Shown: positions 19,020-28,803, counted from the stretch's first letter. The stretch: DNA of 64,000 bases from Actinobacillus sp. (GCA_020026075.1 JAHHQZ010000003.1:16164-80163), one strand, 5' to 3'. Notes: generated by a model not told the origin, from the letters alone. Numbers and translations: made by a program.

Positions 19020-19910
19020 TTAATGTGCGTTTGGCGTTTGCATATAGCGGAAGAAATCGCTGTCTGGTTTGACGATCATCAAGTTGCCTTTGTTTTTAAA
19101 GCTGGCTTGATAGGCTTCCATACTACGCATAAAGCTGAAAAATTGTGGGTATTTGCTAAATGCATCCGTGTAAAGTTTCGCTGCCATTGCGTCCCCTTCG
19201 CCTCGTAGGGCTTGTGCTTGTTTGTTGGCAGTAGCGAGAATGACGGTTACTTTGCGATCCACATCTGCTTGAATGAAGGCAGCTTTTTCTTTACCTTCAC
19301 TGCGGTGTTCACGGGCGACGGCGTCACGTTCGGCACGCATACGCTGGTAAATGGACGAGGAAACTTCATCAGGCAAGTTGATTTGTTTCACACGTACGTC
19401 AATCACTTTAATACCGAGATCTGCGGCGCTATCTGCGCCAGTGTTTAAGGCTTTTTTCGCCCCTGCCATTAGTTCGCCACGTGTGCCAGAGACGATGTCT
19501 TGAATGGTACGAGAACCAATTTCAGAACGTAAACGGTCGTTAACTTTACGGCGTAGCAAGTTCGCTGCTAAGCGGTAGTCGCCGCCGCCAGTAGCGGTAT
19601 AGAAACGTCCAAAGTTGCTAATGCGCCATTTCACGTAGGAATCCACGAGCAAGTCTTTTTTCTCGATGGTTACAAAGCGATCGGCGGTACCGTCAAGGGT
19701 GCGAATGCGTGCGTCAAGCACTTTCAATTTTTCAATGAACGGCACTTTAAAATGTAAGCCTGGTTGATAAACCACGACTTTGTTGTCGCTGTCACGCAAC
19801 ACTTTGCCAAAACGCAACATAATGCCACGTGTGCCTTCTTGCACTTCAACAACGCTGGAATAAATCACAGCAAGAATGACAACGATCAGAGCAGGTAAAA
19901 ATTTACGCAT
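19020..19910 (-). CDS. hflC: Protease modulator HflC
   Basis: Membrane-anchored SPFH (band 7) protein, 296 aa, that assembles with HflK into a large cage around FtsH and limits its proteolysis. An N-terminal membrane anchor (FLPALIVVILAVIYSSVV) is followed by the SPFH domain, with GTRGIMLRFGKV early and a helical ERDAVAREHRSEGKEKA stretch typical of HflC. The start codon overlaps the hflK stop by one base (TAATG), so the two are translationally coupled. Confidence 0.95.
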   Translation of the reverse strand: MRKFLPALIVVILAVIYSSVVEVQEGTRGIMLRFGKVLRDSDNKVVVYQPGLHFKVPFIEKLKVLDARIRTLDGTADRFVTIEKKDLLVDSYVKWRISNFGRFYTATGGGDYRLAANLLRRKVNDRLRSEIGSRTIQDIVSGTRGELMAGAKKALNTGADSAADLGIKVIDVRVKQINLPDEVSSSIYQRMRAERDAVAREHRSEGKEKAAFIQADVDRKVTVILATANKQAQALRGEGDAMAAKLYTDAFSKYPQFFSFMRSMEAYQASFKNKGNLMIVKPDSDFFRYMQTPNAH

Positions 19911-21124
19911 TAGTTGAATCTCCCTTTGCGTTCGGTGTAAATATCGCTGGTTTGCGTACGGTTCTCACTAACACGGGGTGTGCTTGGTTGAGGCGCTGGC
20001 GCTTTCATTGCAGGCGATACTTTTTGTTCAGGTGCAGGTTGCGCAGGCTCGGTTTGCAGTAATTTATCTAGCGGTAATACGTTTAAATTATTGCTGTTGC
20101 CATCGATAATGACTTTCGGTGTATTTTCCATTACGCCTTGCATTGTTTGTAAGTAGATACGCTCACGCAAGAGTTTTGGATCCGCTTGATATTCCGGCAA
20201 TAGGCGTAAATAGCGCTCCACTTCCCCTTGTGCATTTAGCACCACTTGCTGTTTGTATGCGTTGGCACTTTCCACCATACGGCGAGCGTTACCACGTGCG
20301 ATTGGCTCTTTCTCACGCGCATAGGCTTCTGCCTCACGGATGTAACGTTGCTCATCTTCTTGCGCTTTGATGGCATCATCAAAGGCGGCTTTCACTTCTT
20401 CAGGCGGACGAGCGGACTGGAAGTTTACGTCAAGAATTTGCACACCCATATCGTATGGTTTGATGATTTGCTCAATGGCTTTCCACGTGCGTTCACGCAC
20501 TACGCTACGCCCAGTGGTGAGAATTTCGTCCATATTCATATTACCAATAACATAGCGTAGCGCACTGTCTGTAGCTTGGCTAAGGCTGTCGTTAGCATTG
20601 GTTACGCTGAACAAATATTTCGCTGGTTCGGCTACACGGTATTGCACCGTCATTTCCACTATCACCATATTTTCATCACGAGTTAGCATTGAACCTGATG
20701 TACGTAGTTCTTTCACTTGCTCTACGTTGACAGGAATTACCGTGTCAATGAAGGTTGGTTTCCAGTTCAAGCCAGGTTGCACGATGTGGTCAAGTTTGCC
20801 AAAACGTAGCACCACGCCACGATCCGCCTCTTTGATGGTGTAAAAACCGCTGGCTGCCCATAATACGGTACCAATAATCGCCACCGCCGGCACGAGTTTT
20901 TTCCACGGCAGATCCACAGATTTTTGTGGCGAGTTTCCTTTGTTGGAATTACCGCCTTTATTGGGTGTGATTTTCTTCAAAAGATTGTTGAAAATTTCTT
21001 CAAGATCAGGTGGGTTTTGTTGATCCTTACCGTGATTTCCTTGTGGGTTGCCTTGATCGTTGCGTCCTTGCCCGTTAGACGAGCTACCCGGCTTACCCCA
21101 AGGGTCTTGATCAGAATGGGACAT
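19910..21124 (-). CDS. hflK: Protease modulator HflK
   Basis: Partner of HflC in the FtsH-associated SPFH complex at the inner membrane, 404 aa. A glycine/asparagine/glutamine-rich cytoplasmic head (DPWGKPGSSSNGQGRNDQG) precedes one membrane helix (LVPAVAIIGTVLWAASGFYTI), the SPFH domain (EADRGVVLRFGKLDHIVQPGLNW is split by that boundary) and a proline/glutamine-rich tail. The ATG at 21124 has GGAGAAAG upstream; the longer frame to 21142 is unlikely. In E. coli hflK follows hflX; here a phosphopantetheinyl transferase gene is upstream. Confidence 0.95.
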   Translation of the reverse strand: MSHSDQDPWGKPGSSSNGQGRNDQGNPQGNHGKDQQNPPDLEEIFNNLLKKITPNKGGNSNKGNSPQKSVDLPWKKLVPAVAIIGTVLWAASGFYTIKEADRGVVLRFGKLDHIVQPGLNWKPTFIDTVIPVNVEQVKELRTSGSMLTRDENMVIVEMTVQYRVAEPAKYLFSVTNANDSLSQATDSALRYVIGNMNMDEILTTGRSVVRERTWKAIEQIIKPYDMGVQILDVNFQSARPPEEVKAAFDDAIKAQEDEQRYIREAEAYAREKEPIARGNARRMVESANAYKQQVVLNAQGEVERYLRLLPEYQADPKLLRERIYLQTMQGVMENTPKVIIDGNSNNLNVLPLDKLLQTEPAQPAPEQKVSPAMKAPAPQPSTPRVSENRTQTSDIYTERKGRFN

Positions 21125-21163
21125 ACTTTCTCCGTTAGTCAAAGTAAAAAATTGCGAGCTAGT

Positions 21164-21904
21164 CTAAACAAATTCACTAGGCAAGTCTATATCTGCGCTA
21201 CCTATTGTGGCATTCACGCTATATCGATGAATTTCATCTGGCTTAACGAGCTGCCAATGCTCATTTTGCCACAGTTCAATGTGGGTTTTGGCGGCATTTC
21301 CTTTGGCGAACCACGCCAGATGTAGCGGAAAATCCGCTGTCGGCGACAGCAGGCTCAACTGTCCTTGTGGTGCATAAGGTGTGCTTAAATATTGCAACGG
21401 TTTGTGGCGAATACTGCTCAATTTGCCAAGCCCTGCCCCATTTGCTTTGAGAACCGCCTCTCTTGCGCACCAAATGTGGTAAAAGCGTTCAGCACTGGGC
21501 TTTTGTGCAAAAAAATATTGTTCATCCTTTGTGGCGAAATGCTGTAACAAACGTTCAAAATGACGTGCTTTGCCCGTTTCAATATCCACGCCGACGCCTT
21601 TCGCCCCCACTTGCAAAATCACCGCAACCCAGTTGCCAGAATGGCTTAAATTAAAATCTAAGGTATCTGAGGTTTTACAAAATTTCGCTGAAAATTCCGG
21701 CCTACCCTTTTCGTTGCGTTGAATGTCTGCGATCAGTTGACGAGAAAAGCCCGCTTGATGAAGTAATTTTTCCAGCAAAACGTAGGCGAGCAAACGCACG
21801 GGCTTTGGCGTTTTCTGCTCACGCACATAGGCTGGCAAATGTTGTGGCTGGCAATGGCTCAGCACCGTTAAAGGGGCGATGGCGAGCCAAATTGACGGTT
21901 CCAT
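21164..21904 (-). CDS. Sfp-type 4'-phosphopantetheinyl transferase
   Basis: A 246-aa enzyme that transfers phosphopantetheine from CoA to carrier proteins. The magnesium and CoA-binding motifs are visible: FNLSHSGNWV, GVGVDIETGKAR and WCAREAVLKANGAGLGKL. It resembles the H. influenzae protein next to hflK. An unusual stretch, GRPEFSAKFCKTSDTLD, lies just before FNLSHS. It is longer than I expect for the family and its DNA (21673-21704) matches one arm of the dispersed palindrome, suggesting an in-frame gain of that element. I chose the ATG at 21904 (MEPSIW) because the longer frame crosses the htpG terminator. Confidence 0.85.
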   Translation of the reverse strand: MEPSIWLAIAPLTVLSHCQPQHLPAYVREQKTPKPVRLLAYVLLEKLLHQAGFSRQLIADIQRNEKGRPEFSAKFCKTSDTLDFNLSHSGNWVAVILQVGAKGVGVDIETGKARHFERLLQHFATKDEQYFFAQKPSAERFYHIWCAREAVLKANGAGLGKLSSIRHKPLQYLSTPYAPQGQLSLLSPTADFPLHLAWFAKGNAAKTHIELWQNEHWQLVKPDEIHRYSVNATIGSADIDLPSEFV

Positions 21905-21918
21905 AAAAATTCCATAAA

Positions 21919-21940
21919 AAAGCCCGCAATCACGGGCTTT
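21919..21940 (-). terminator. Terminator after htpG
   Basis: Stem AAAGCCCG with CGGGCTTT and loop CAATCA, eight bases past the htpG stop codon. It overlaps the leader of the downstream phosphopantetheinyl transferase gene. Confidence 0.82.
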
Positions 21941-21947
21941 GAGTGAA

Positions 21948-23825
21948 TTAAGCAAGCAAGGCGTTCATTCGTTTGATGAAAGCGTGCGGATCGGCAAGGG
22001 TGCCACGCTCGGCGAACAGCGCCTCGTCTAAGAGCAGGTCGATCCAATTTTGGAAGTCGCTATCTTCGGTCATTTCGGCCACTTTTTTCACGAGAGCGTG
22101 ATCAGGATTTAGCTCGAACGTGTACTTCACTTCTGGCACACTTTGCCCTGTGGCGGCGAAAAGTTTCGCCATTTGCGTGGTCATTTGGTCATCTTCCGTA
22201 GACACCAACGCTGGCGTATCCGTTAAACGGTGGGTTAATTTCACGCCTTTGACACGATCACCAAGATAGGTTTTCACACGTTCCACAAAGGCACCGAGCT
22301 GTTCGTCATCCGCCGTTTCGGTGGCTTTTTTAAGCTCCGCTAAGTCACCCAATTCTAAATCAGACTTGGTGATGGCTTGCAATTTTTTGCCATCAAATTC
22401 AGGCAAGTAGCTTAACATCCATTCATCAATGCGATCAGAAAGCAACAATACTTCAATACCATTTTTATCAAAAAGCTCTAAGTGCGGACTGTTTTTAGCA
22501 GCGGTGTAGCTGTCGGCGGTAATGTAATAAATGACGGTTTGCCCCTCTTTCATTCGTGCCACGTAATCCGTTAAAGAAACGCTCGGCTCGCTGGAATCGG
22601 TTTTATTGCTGGCAAAACGGAGCAATTTCGCAATGCTTTCTTGATTGCCGTAATCCTCCGCCACGCCCTCTTTCAACACTAAGCCAAATTCACGCCAGAA
22701 TTGTTGGTATTTTTCAGGCTCGTTGTCCGCTAATTTTTGTAGCATTTGCAAACTGCGTTTGGTTAGCGCACGGCGTAAAGCGGCGGTAACTTTGTTGTCT
22801 TGCAAAATTTCACGAGAAACGTTCAACGGCAAGTCGTTGGTGTCGATTAAACCACGCATAAAACGCAAATAATTCGGCATAAAGGCTTGGGCATCGTCCA
22901 TAATGAACACACGCTGAACGTACAATTTCAAGCCGTGTTGCATTTCACGGGTGAATAAATCCCATGGAGCTTTGCTCGGTACATAAAGCAAGCTGGTATA
23001 TTGCAAATTCCCTTCTACACGGTTATGCGCCCAAGCGAGCGGCTCGGCAAAGTCGTGAGTAAGATGTTTGTAAAATTCTTGATATTCTTCTTTGGAAATG
23101 TCGCCTTTGGCACGCATCCACAACGCCTGCGCTTTGTTGATTTGCTGCCAGCTTTCGCTTGTTTTTTCGCCTTTGTCGTTGGTTTCTGGCAATAAAATTT
23201 CAACTGGCAAAGCGATATGGTCGGAATATTTGCTGATAATGTTACGCAACGTCCAGTCGTTAGCGAAAGCTTTTTCTTCTGCACGCAAATGCAAAGTAAT
23301 TTCCGTACCGTGATCGGCTTTTTCAATAGTAGAAATGCTGTATTCGCCCTCGCCTGCGGATTCCCACAATACACCGTTTTCTTTTGAATCCCCTGCTAAG
23401 CGAGTTTTGACGGTAACCTTATCCGCCACGATAAAGGCAGAGTAAAAGCCCACGCCGAACTGCCCAATAAGCTGGCTGTCTTTGGCTTGATCTTGCCCTA
23501 AATTTTGTAAAAATTCTTTGGTGCCAGATTTGGCAATGGTGCCGAGATTGTCGATCACTTGCTGGCGATCCATACCGATACCGTTGTCGCTGATGGTGAT
23601 CGTGCCTTTTTCAGCATCCGCTTGAATGCGTACTCGAAGATCGCCATCGCCCTCAAATAATTCAGGGTTGGAAAGAGCTTTGAAACGCAATTTATCCGCC
23701 GCATCGGATGCGTTGGAAATCAATTCACGTAAGAAAATTTCCTTGTTGGAGTACAAGGAATGAATCATTAATTGTAAAAGTTGTTTAACTTCTGACTGAA
23801 AGCCAAGTGTTTGTTTATCGCTCAT
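21948..23825 (-). CDS. htpG: Chaperone HtpG (Hsp90)
   Basis: Bacterial Hsp90, an ATP-driven homodimeric chaperone of about 625 aa. The GHKL ATPase domain carries [23 protein letters not shown] and [11 protein letters not shown]; the middle domain has [20 protein letters not shown] and NVSREILQ, and a helical dimerisation domain ends the protein. Two adjacent ATGs are possible; the one at 23825 has better spacing from AAGGA than that at 23828. It is usually under heat-shock control, though no promoter was identified here. Confidence 0.97.
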   Translation of the reverse strand: MSDKQTLGFQSEVKQLLQLMIHSLYSNKEIFLRELISNASDAADKLRFKALSNPELFEGDGDLRVRIQADAEKGTITISDNGIGMDRQQVIDNLGTIAKSGTKEFLQNLGQDQAKDSQLIGQFGVGFYSAFIVADKVTVKTRLAGDSKENGVLWESAGEGEYSISTIEKADHGTEITLHLRAEEKAFANDWTLRNIISKYSDHIALPVEILLPETNDKGEKTSESWQQINKAQALWMRAKGDISKEEYQEFYKHLTHDFAEPLAWAHNRVEGNLQYTSLLYVPSKAPWDLFTREMQHGLKLYVQRVFIMDDAQAFMPNYLRFMRGLIDTNDLPLNVSREILQDNKVTAALRRALTKRSLQMLQKLADNEPEKYQQFWREFGLVLKEGVAEDYGNQESIAKLLRFASNKTDSSEPSVSLTDYVARMKEGQTVIYYITADSYTAAKNSPHLELFDKNGIEVLLLSDRIDEWMLSYLPEFDGKKLQAITKSDLELGDLAELKKATETADDEQLGAFVERVKTYLGDRVKGVKLTHRLTDTPALVSTEDDQMTTQMAKLFAATGQSVPEVKYTFELNPDHALVKKVAEMTEDSDFQNWIDLLLDEALFAERGTLADPHAFIKRMNALLA

Positions 23826-23912
23826 CATTTTTCCTTATGTTTTGTGCAAAAAAAAAGAAAAAGCGCCGCAACGCTTTGTGAACATCAAAATAGGGTGCAT
23901 TTCATAAAGTTC

Positions 23913-23956
23913 AAGGCTGGAATTTTTGTCAAAATTTCAACAAAAATTCCAGCCTT
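23913..23956. repeat. Dispersed palindrome, copy 7
   Basis: Inverted repeat with arms AAGGCTGGAATTTTTG and CAAAAATTCCAGCCTT, between pgeF and htpG on the minus strand, directly after the pgeF stop codon. Confidence 0.9.
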
Positions 23957-23961
23957 GTTTG

Positions 23962-24684
23962 TTATTCAAACCAAATTAAGCTCGCCATTCGTCCTGTGTT
24001 TTTTTGGCGGCGGTAGGAATAGAAAGCTTTATCGGTGAATGTGTCGTAATGGCCGTTTGTGATGGCGGTAACGCCCATTTTTTGTAAGCGTTGGCGTGCG
24101 ATAGCGTACATATCCAGCCAGTAGAAACCTTGTTCATCGGCGGGGGAAAAGGCACTTTCGCCTTGGGGGTCGGCGCTGAGGAATTGTGCTCGCACTTCAC
24201 TGCCCACACGAAAAGATTGCACGCCAATGGCTGGGGCGAGCCACGCTAAGATGTCGTGACGTTCACCTTTAAACTGGCGTACGGTTTCTTCCAAAATGCC
24301 GTTGCACAAGCCTCGCCAACCTGCGTGAGCGGCGGCAACTTGCGTGCCTTGTTTGTCGGTTAAAAGCACTGGTAAGCAGTCTGCGGTTAGTACCAAACAC
24401 ACCTGCCCTGCCTGTTGTGTGTAGCACGCATCCGCTTGGTTGTCCGTACTTGGCAAGGTTACCACGTTGGTGGAGTGGGTTTGTTTTAAAAAGAAAGGGG
24501 CTTGCGGTAAGTGCAATTCTTGTTGCAATCGTTGGCGATTGTACGCCACGTGTTGTGGATTATCCCCCACGTAATCGGCAAGGTTTAAGCCTGCAAATTC
24601 GCCTTGACTAACACCGCCATCACGTGTGGTGGTAAAGGCTCGCACGTTTTTTGGGGCGTGCCATTGGGGGATAATAATGTTCAT
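23962..24684 (-). CDS. pgeF: Peptidoglycan editing factor PgeF (YfiH, laccase-domain)
   Basis: A 240-aa protein of the Cu-oxidase_4/YfiH family. E. coli PgeF removes wrongly incorporated amino acids (L-Ser in place of L-Ala) from peptidoglycan precursors; older annotations say polyphenol oxidase. The metal/active-site motifs are present: KQTHSTNV, LVLTADCLPVLL and AAAHAGWRGLCNGI, then the late GHYDTFTDKAFYSYRR. It lies directly after rluD (11 bp) on the same strand, the same order as in H. influenzae and E. coli. Confidence 0.92.
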   Translation of the reverse strand: MNIIIPQWHAPKNVRAFTTTRDGGVSQGEFAGLNLADYVGDNPQHVAYNRQRLQQELHLPQAPFFLKQTHSTNVVTLPSTDNQADACYTQQAGQVCLVLTADCLPVLLTDKQGTQVAAAHAGWRGLCNGILEETVRQFKGERHDILAWLAPAIGVQSFRVGSEVRAQFLSADPQGESAFSPADEQGFYWLDMYAIARQRLQKMGVTAITNGHYDTFTDKAFYSYRRQKNTGRMASLIWFE

Positions 24685-24695
24685 TGCGGTTCCTT

Positions 24696-25670
24696 TTAGT
24701 AATCTAATTCATCACGATGAAGTTGATAGTCGGCTTTAAGTGCGTTGACTAAGCCCACGAAATCCTCTGGTAGCGGCGCATGCCACGTCATTTCTTCCCC
24801 TGTGATTGGGTGATTTAAACGCAACATCACGGCGTGCAAGGCTTGACGTTTGAATTCTCGTAATGTTTGCAAAAATTCCGGCGTAGCATTTTTCGGCGGA
24901 CGTGGTCTGCCACCGTAGGTTGGGTCGCCCAGCAACGGATGCGCCAAGTGCGCCATATGCACACGAATTTGGTGCGTGCGCCCTGTTTCCAAACGCAAAC
25001 GCAAGCGTGTGTAATCACGGAAATGTTCCATAATGCGGTAATGCGTAACCGCTGGCTTACCCATTGGATGCACCGCCATTTGTGTGCGTTTGGTCGGATG
25101 GCGTGCCATTGGCTCGTCCACTTTGCCGCCTTGCGTCATCACGCCAAAAGCGACTGCCTCGTATTCCCTTGTGATGTGGCGTTTTTGTAAATCACGCACC
25201 AGCTTAGTTTGTGCAGGAATGGTTTTCGCCACCACCATTAAGCCTGTGGTGTCTTTGTCTAAGCGATGAATAATCCCTGCACGTGGCACTTCGGCAATGG
25301 CAGGATAATGGTAAAGCAACGCATTGAGCAATGTACCATCCGCATTGCCAGCACCAGGGTGAACCACCAGCCCTTTCGGCTTGTTGATCACCAAAATATG
25401 CTCGTCTTCGTATACGATATTGAGCGGAATATTTTGCGGTATGAAACGATTTTCTTCTTCAATTTCCACACTGATTTCAATTTGCTCGCCGCCGTACATT
25501 TTGGTGCGAGGCGTGTGGTTGATTTCGCCATTCACTTTAACTCGATCGTCTTCAATCCAAGTTTTAATGCGTGAACGGGAATAATCGGGGAACAACTGTG
25601 CTAATGTTTGGTCTAAGCGTAAGCCTAAATGCTCTGGTTGCACAGTTGCGGTTAGGGTAATTTGTGGCAT
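24696..25670 (-). CDS. rluD: 23S rRNA pseudouridine synthase RluD
   Basis: Makes pseudouridines 1911, 1915 and 1917 in helix 69 of 23S rRNA. An N-terminal S4 RNA-binding domain (LRLDQTLAQLFPDYSRSRIK, about residues 15-75) precedes the RluA-type catalytic domain with the aspartate in HRLDKDTTGLMVVAK. The later GRTHQIRVHMAHLAHPLLGD motif is also intact. At 324 aa it is normal in length. The ATG at 25670 begins the conserved part; the longer frame to 25730 overlaps the bamD promoter region. DNA at 24865-24887 matches one arm of the dispersed palindrome and encodes part of ATPEFLQTL. Confidence 0.94.
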   Translation of the reverse strand: MPQITLTATVQPEHLGLRLDQTLAQLFPDYSRSRIKTWIEDDRVKVNGEINHTPRTKMYGGEQIEISVEIEEENRFIPQNIPLNIVYEDEHILVINKPKGLVVHPGAGNADGTLLNALLYHYPAIAEVPRAGIIHRLDKDTTGLMVVAKTIPAQTKLVRDLQKRHITREYEAVAFGVMTQGGKVDEPMARHPTKRTQMAVHPMGKPAVTHYRIMEHFRDYTRLRLRLETGRTHQIRVHMAHLAHPLLGDPTYGGRPRPPKNATPEFLQTLREFKRQALHAVMLRLNHPITGEEMTWHAPLPEDFVGLVNALKADYQLHRDELDY

Positions 25671-25762
25671 AAATAAAAAATTCCGTGAATAATCAATAAA
25701 TGTTTTATAGAATGGCGGGCATTGTACCATTGATTGACGCTCGTCAAAATAAGGATAATTCG

Positions 25763-26569
25763 ATGAAACTCTCTAAACTTTTTCTGCTGTGTAGTGCAAG
25801 CTTAACCGTGTTGGCTGGCTGTGCAACATCAGATAATGATCTTAACTTCACACCACAACAGCAACTTTTCCAACAAGCGGAAAAATATGTGCAAAATGAC
25901 GACTACACCAACGCCATTCGTTATTTAAAAGCCTACAAAAACCGTTTCCCACGTGGCAAAGAAATCCAGCAAGTGGATTTAGATTTAATGTACGTCTTAT
26001 ATGCCAGCAACGATCGTGATAACTTTGTCAAAGCACAAAATGCAGCGAATTTATACTTGCAACGCTATGGACGCACGCCAAATGATGCTTATGTGTTGTA
26101 TATCAGTGCCTTAGCTGGGCTTGGGGTCAACAAGAACTGGACGCAAGATTTATTCCGTATCGATCCAGCCAACCGTGACAGCCAATTTATGCGTGAAAGT
26201 GCGCGCGTGTTCCAGTTGATTTTGAAAAACTACCCTAACAGCGTTTATGCCAAACCGTCCGAAGTACGTTTTCAATACCTAATTGAGCTACTCGCTCGCC
26301 ACGAAGTGAACATTGCTAAATTCTATGCCAAACGAAATGCTTGGGTTGCGGTAGCAGATCGTTTAGTGCAAGTTCAGCGTGATTACCCACTAACGCAGGC
26401 GGCTATTAACAGCTTGCCACTGCTTAAAGAAGCTTACCAAGCCTTGCATTTGCCAGAACAAGTAGCACAAACAGAGAAGCTCATCAAAGAGCGTCAACAA
26501 TTGAAAGTGCCAGTGGTAACAGCACCGCAAGAGCCGCCATTTATCAAACCACCGAAAGTTATCGAATAA
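25763..26569 (+). CDS. bamD: Outer membrane assembly lipoprotein BamD
   Basis: Essential lipoprotein of the BAM complex that folds beta-barrel proteins into the outer membrane; in H. influenzae the orthologue was first called ComL. The lipoprotein signal ends with LAGC, so lipidation at Cys21 is expected, and the rest forms TPR-like helices (FQQAEKYVQNDDYTNAIRYL and similar). The length of 268 aa fits. AAGGAT precedes the ATG at 25763. It is divergent from rluD and followed by an autotransporter, itself a BAM substrate. Confidence 0.94.
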   Translation: MKLSKLFLLCSASLTVLAGCATSDNDLNFTPQQQLFQQAEKYVQNDDYTNAIRYLKAYKNRFPRGKEIQQVDLDLMYVLYASNDRDNFVKAQNAANLYLQRYGRTPNDAYVLYISALAGLGVNKNWTQDLFRIDPANRDSQFMRESARVFQLILKNYPNSVYAKPSEVRFQYLIELLARHEVNIAKFYAKRNAWVAVADRLVQVQRDYPLTQAAINSLPLLKEAYQALHLPEQVAQTEKLIKERQQLKVPVVTAPQEPPFIKPPKVIE

Positions 26570-26583
26570 TTCCTTTCTCAAAC

Positions 26584-26631
26584 GCCACGCCGGAATTTTT
26601 GACAAAATTTTGCAAAATATTCCGGCGTGGC
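26584..26631. repeat. Dispersed palindrome, copy 8
   Basis: Long, strong inverted repeat with arms GCCACGCCGGAATTTTTG and CAAAATATTCCGGCGTGGC. It follows bamD by 14 bp and probably terminates it; the right arm is followed by a T-rich run. Confidence 0.92.
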
Positions 26632-26726
26632 GTTTTTTCATGCAAAATGGCAAACTGGTTGGATATGTTTGCGCTGATTTTTTTGTAAGAATTGCCGCCG
26701 TTTTACTACTCAATACGGAGCAATTT

Positions 26727-28706
26727 ATGAAGTTTAAAACCCCATTACTTACTGCCGCCATTCTTGCTGCGATTCCCGCTGCACAAGCGAACTGGGTCGT
26801 GTTTGGCGACAGTTTGAGTGATATTGGTCAAACGGACTGGCGCCGTGCGGCGACTTTTGAAGATCCTAATGGTCAGCCACACAAGCTTTACGATCAAATC
26901 TTACAACCGACCTTAAAATCATCCAGCGCAGGCGGTACAAACTATGCGTATAGTGGTGGTGTCATTTTAGGTGAACATTCCACTAGCTTTAAAGACCAGC
27001 CAAATGTTGCCATCAATAACCAAGTGTCTAACTACTTAAATAAAAGGGCGAGTAAAAATGCCCAGTATATACTGTGGGCTGGCGGTAATGACTTAGCGTG
27101 GCTTTTAGGTGCCGTTGCCCAAACGAATGAAAAAGATCGCCAAACTTTCGTGCAACAAGAAATTCAAAAAATGGCACAAGAAATGGCGAAGCAAACCGCC
27201 CGCTTAGCTAAAACAGGCGGTCAGCTTGTGATTCCAACTATACCAAACATTACCGAAACACCAGCATTTTTTGAAACTTATGGTGATGCCGTAGAAGAAA
27301 AAATCAAAAAAGCCTTTTCGTGGGGATTTAAAAAACAGCTTGAAACGTTAAGTCAAAAAATGCTCAACAAACAGAATCTTAGTAAAGAGGAATTTAAAAA
27401 ATTACGCTCGGAAACGCTTGAAACCGCTGCCAAAGAATTTTATAGCAGTTTATCCCGTTTTAGTCTTTTGCGATGGGCAAAAACAGAGAAGGAATTTATC
27501 AAAGAGGTAATGACAAATTACAAGCAAATCACTGCTGCAGGTGAGTTTATTACACCATTATTAAATGATGCTGTCACCAAAGCGGTTACCGCACAAAGTA
27601 ATAATGTGGTGCGTATTAATACCACAGCCTTGTTAGATGATATGCTTTGGCATTCTCAAGATTACGGCATTAAACAGATTACGTTGCCTGTTTGTAAGAC
27701 CGATACTTGGGATACAACAAAACCCGCTTGCAAACCGACTGACAGCGATCCGCTAAGCTATTTATTCGCTGACAGTTTCCACCCAGGCCCTATTGCACAT
27801 TTAGCCTTTGCCAACTACATTCAAGCCGTTTTAGCAACACCGCAAGAATTAATGGCGATTCCATTTATCCTGAACCGCAACATTCAAGATAACTACGGCT
27901 TTTTGCGTCAAACGGATCGTTTCACGGATAAAACGGGCATTACTGCTACCCTTAGCCAATCACGTTTTAAACAGGGGTTCAACACCCATTTAAATATCGC
28001 CACGCACATTACGCCGAACTATGTGTGGCAGTTACAATTTAACCAAAATAATTCCAGCCATCAGCAAGGGCAAACCCATTTCAGCACGGATGCAAAATCC
28101 GTACAAACGGCATTCACCTACCAGCAACCCAACTACTATGTGGGCGTGGCGGCTGGTGCGGAATTTGGTCACGTAAATACCCAACGCACGAGCCAAATCG
28201 GGTCAGCTCGCCGTTCGGCTAGCACTAACTTTGACCAGCAAACCCTTAACGCAATGCTGTTTACAGGCTACCAATGGCAATTAAACCCTGTAAATCTTGA
28301 ACTTGGTGGCGATATTTTGTGGAACAGAATGATGGTCGACAGCGCCACGAGCAACGGTTCGCCATTGATGGAAATGCATTTCAAACAGCGCACACAAACG
28401 AGCCTACAAACAGGGCTGAACGCCAAAGTTACCCTGAATGTGGCACAAATTAAACCTTACTTGCAGGCACGTCTAAGCAAAGAATGGATCAGCCAAGACG
28501 CTGCATTGACGACGATCTACAATGGTGCACAATTCATCACCAACCAAGACAATGGTCGCCCGCTTTACCTAAGTACTGCCTTAGGCGTTAGCTACCAAGC
28601 ACCGAGCTTACCGCTGACCATCAATGCCAGCCTTGCGCAGGATCTTAAAACCAAACTACTCGACAAACGCACGGATTTCAACCTAAGCCTATCCTATGCG
28701 TTCTAA
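26727..28706 (+). CDS. GDSL-type autotransporter lipase/esterase
   Basis: A 659-aa type Va autotransporter like Pseudomonas EstA. A signal peptide (MKFKTPLLTAAILAAIPAAQA) is followed by a GDSL/SGNH hydrolase domain. Its blocks are the serine in VVFGDSLSDIG, block III GGNDLAWLL, and the catalytic Asp-His in DSFHPGPIAH near residue 350. From about residue 400 the C-terminus forms a beta-barrel ending in LSLSYAF, the terminal aromatic residue recognised by BAM. It would display a lipase or esterase on the cell surface. The ATG at 26727 follows GGAG; the longer frame to 26610 runs through the palindrome and is rejected. Confidence 0.9.
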   Translation: MKFKTPLLTAAILAAIPAAQANWVVFGDSLSDIGQTDWRRAATFEDPNGQPHKLYDQILQPTLKSSSAGGTNYAYSGGVILGEHSTSFKDQPNVAINNQVSNYLNKRASKNAQYILWAGGNDLAWLLGAVAQTNEKDRQTFVQQEIQKMAQEMAKQTARLAKTGGQLVIPTIPNITETPAFFETYGDAVEEKIKKAFSWGFKKQLETLSQKMLNKQNLSKEEFKKLRSETLETAAKEFYSSLSRFSLLRWAKTEKEFIKEVMTNYKQITAAGEFITPLLNDAVTKAVTAQSNNVVRINTTALLDDMLWHSQDYGIKQITLPVCKTDTWDTTKPACKPTDSDPLSYLFADSFHPGPIAHLAFANYIQAVLATPQELMAIPFILNRNIQDNYGFLRQTDRFTDKTGITATLSQSRFKQGFNTHLNIATHITPNYVWQLQFNQNNSSHQQGQTHFSTDAKSVQTAFTYQQPNYYVGVAAGAEFGHVNTQRTSQIGSARRSASTNFDQQTLNAMLFTGYQWQLNPVNLELGGDILWNRMMVDSATSNGSPLMEMHFKQRTQTSLQTGLNAKVTLNVAQIKPYLQARLSKEWISQDAALTTIYNGAQFITNQDNGRPLYLSTALGVSYQAPSLPLTINASLAQDLKTKLLDKRTDFNLSLSYAF

Positions 28707-28738
28707 GTAGCGTAACGTTTCTCAGAGCCAATAAACCA

Positions 28739-28782
28739 AAGGCCGGAATTTTCCACAAAATTTTGGGAAAAATTCCGGCCTT
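28739..28782. repeat. Dispersed palindrome, copy 9
   Basis: Inverted repeat with arms AAGGCCGGAATTTTCC and GGAAAAATTCCGGCCTT between the convergent autotransporter and ftsP genes, fitting a bidirectional terminator. Confidence 0.9.
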
Positions 28783-28803
28783 GCTTTTGGCTTAATCCCT
28801 AAG

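Noticed and set aside
18733..19023. 96-codon plus-strand open frame over the sstT-hflC gap
   Set aside because: It runs antisense to the adhesin fossil and through palindrome copy 6 and the hflC terminator; no homology is visible.
26610..26726. Extended N-terminus of the GDSL autotransporter
   Set aside because: It would translate through palindrome copy 8 and place the signal peptide inside the protein.
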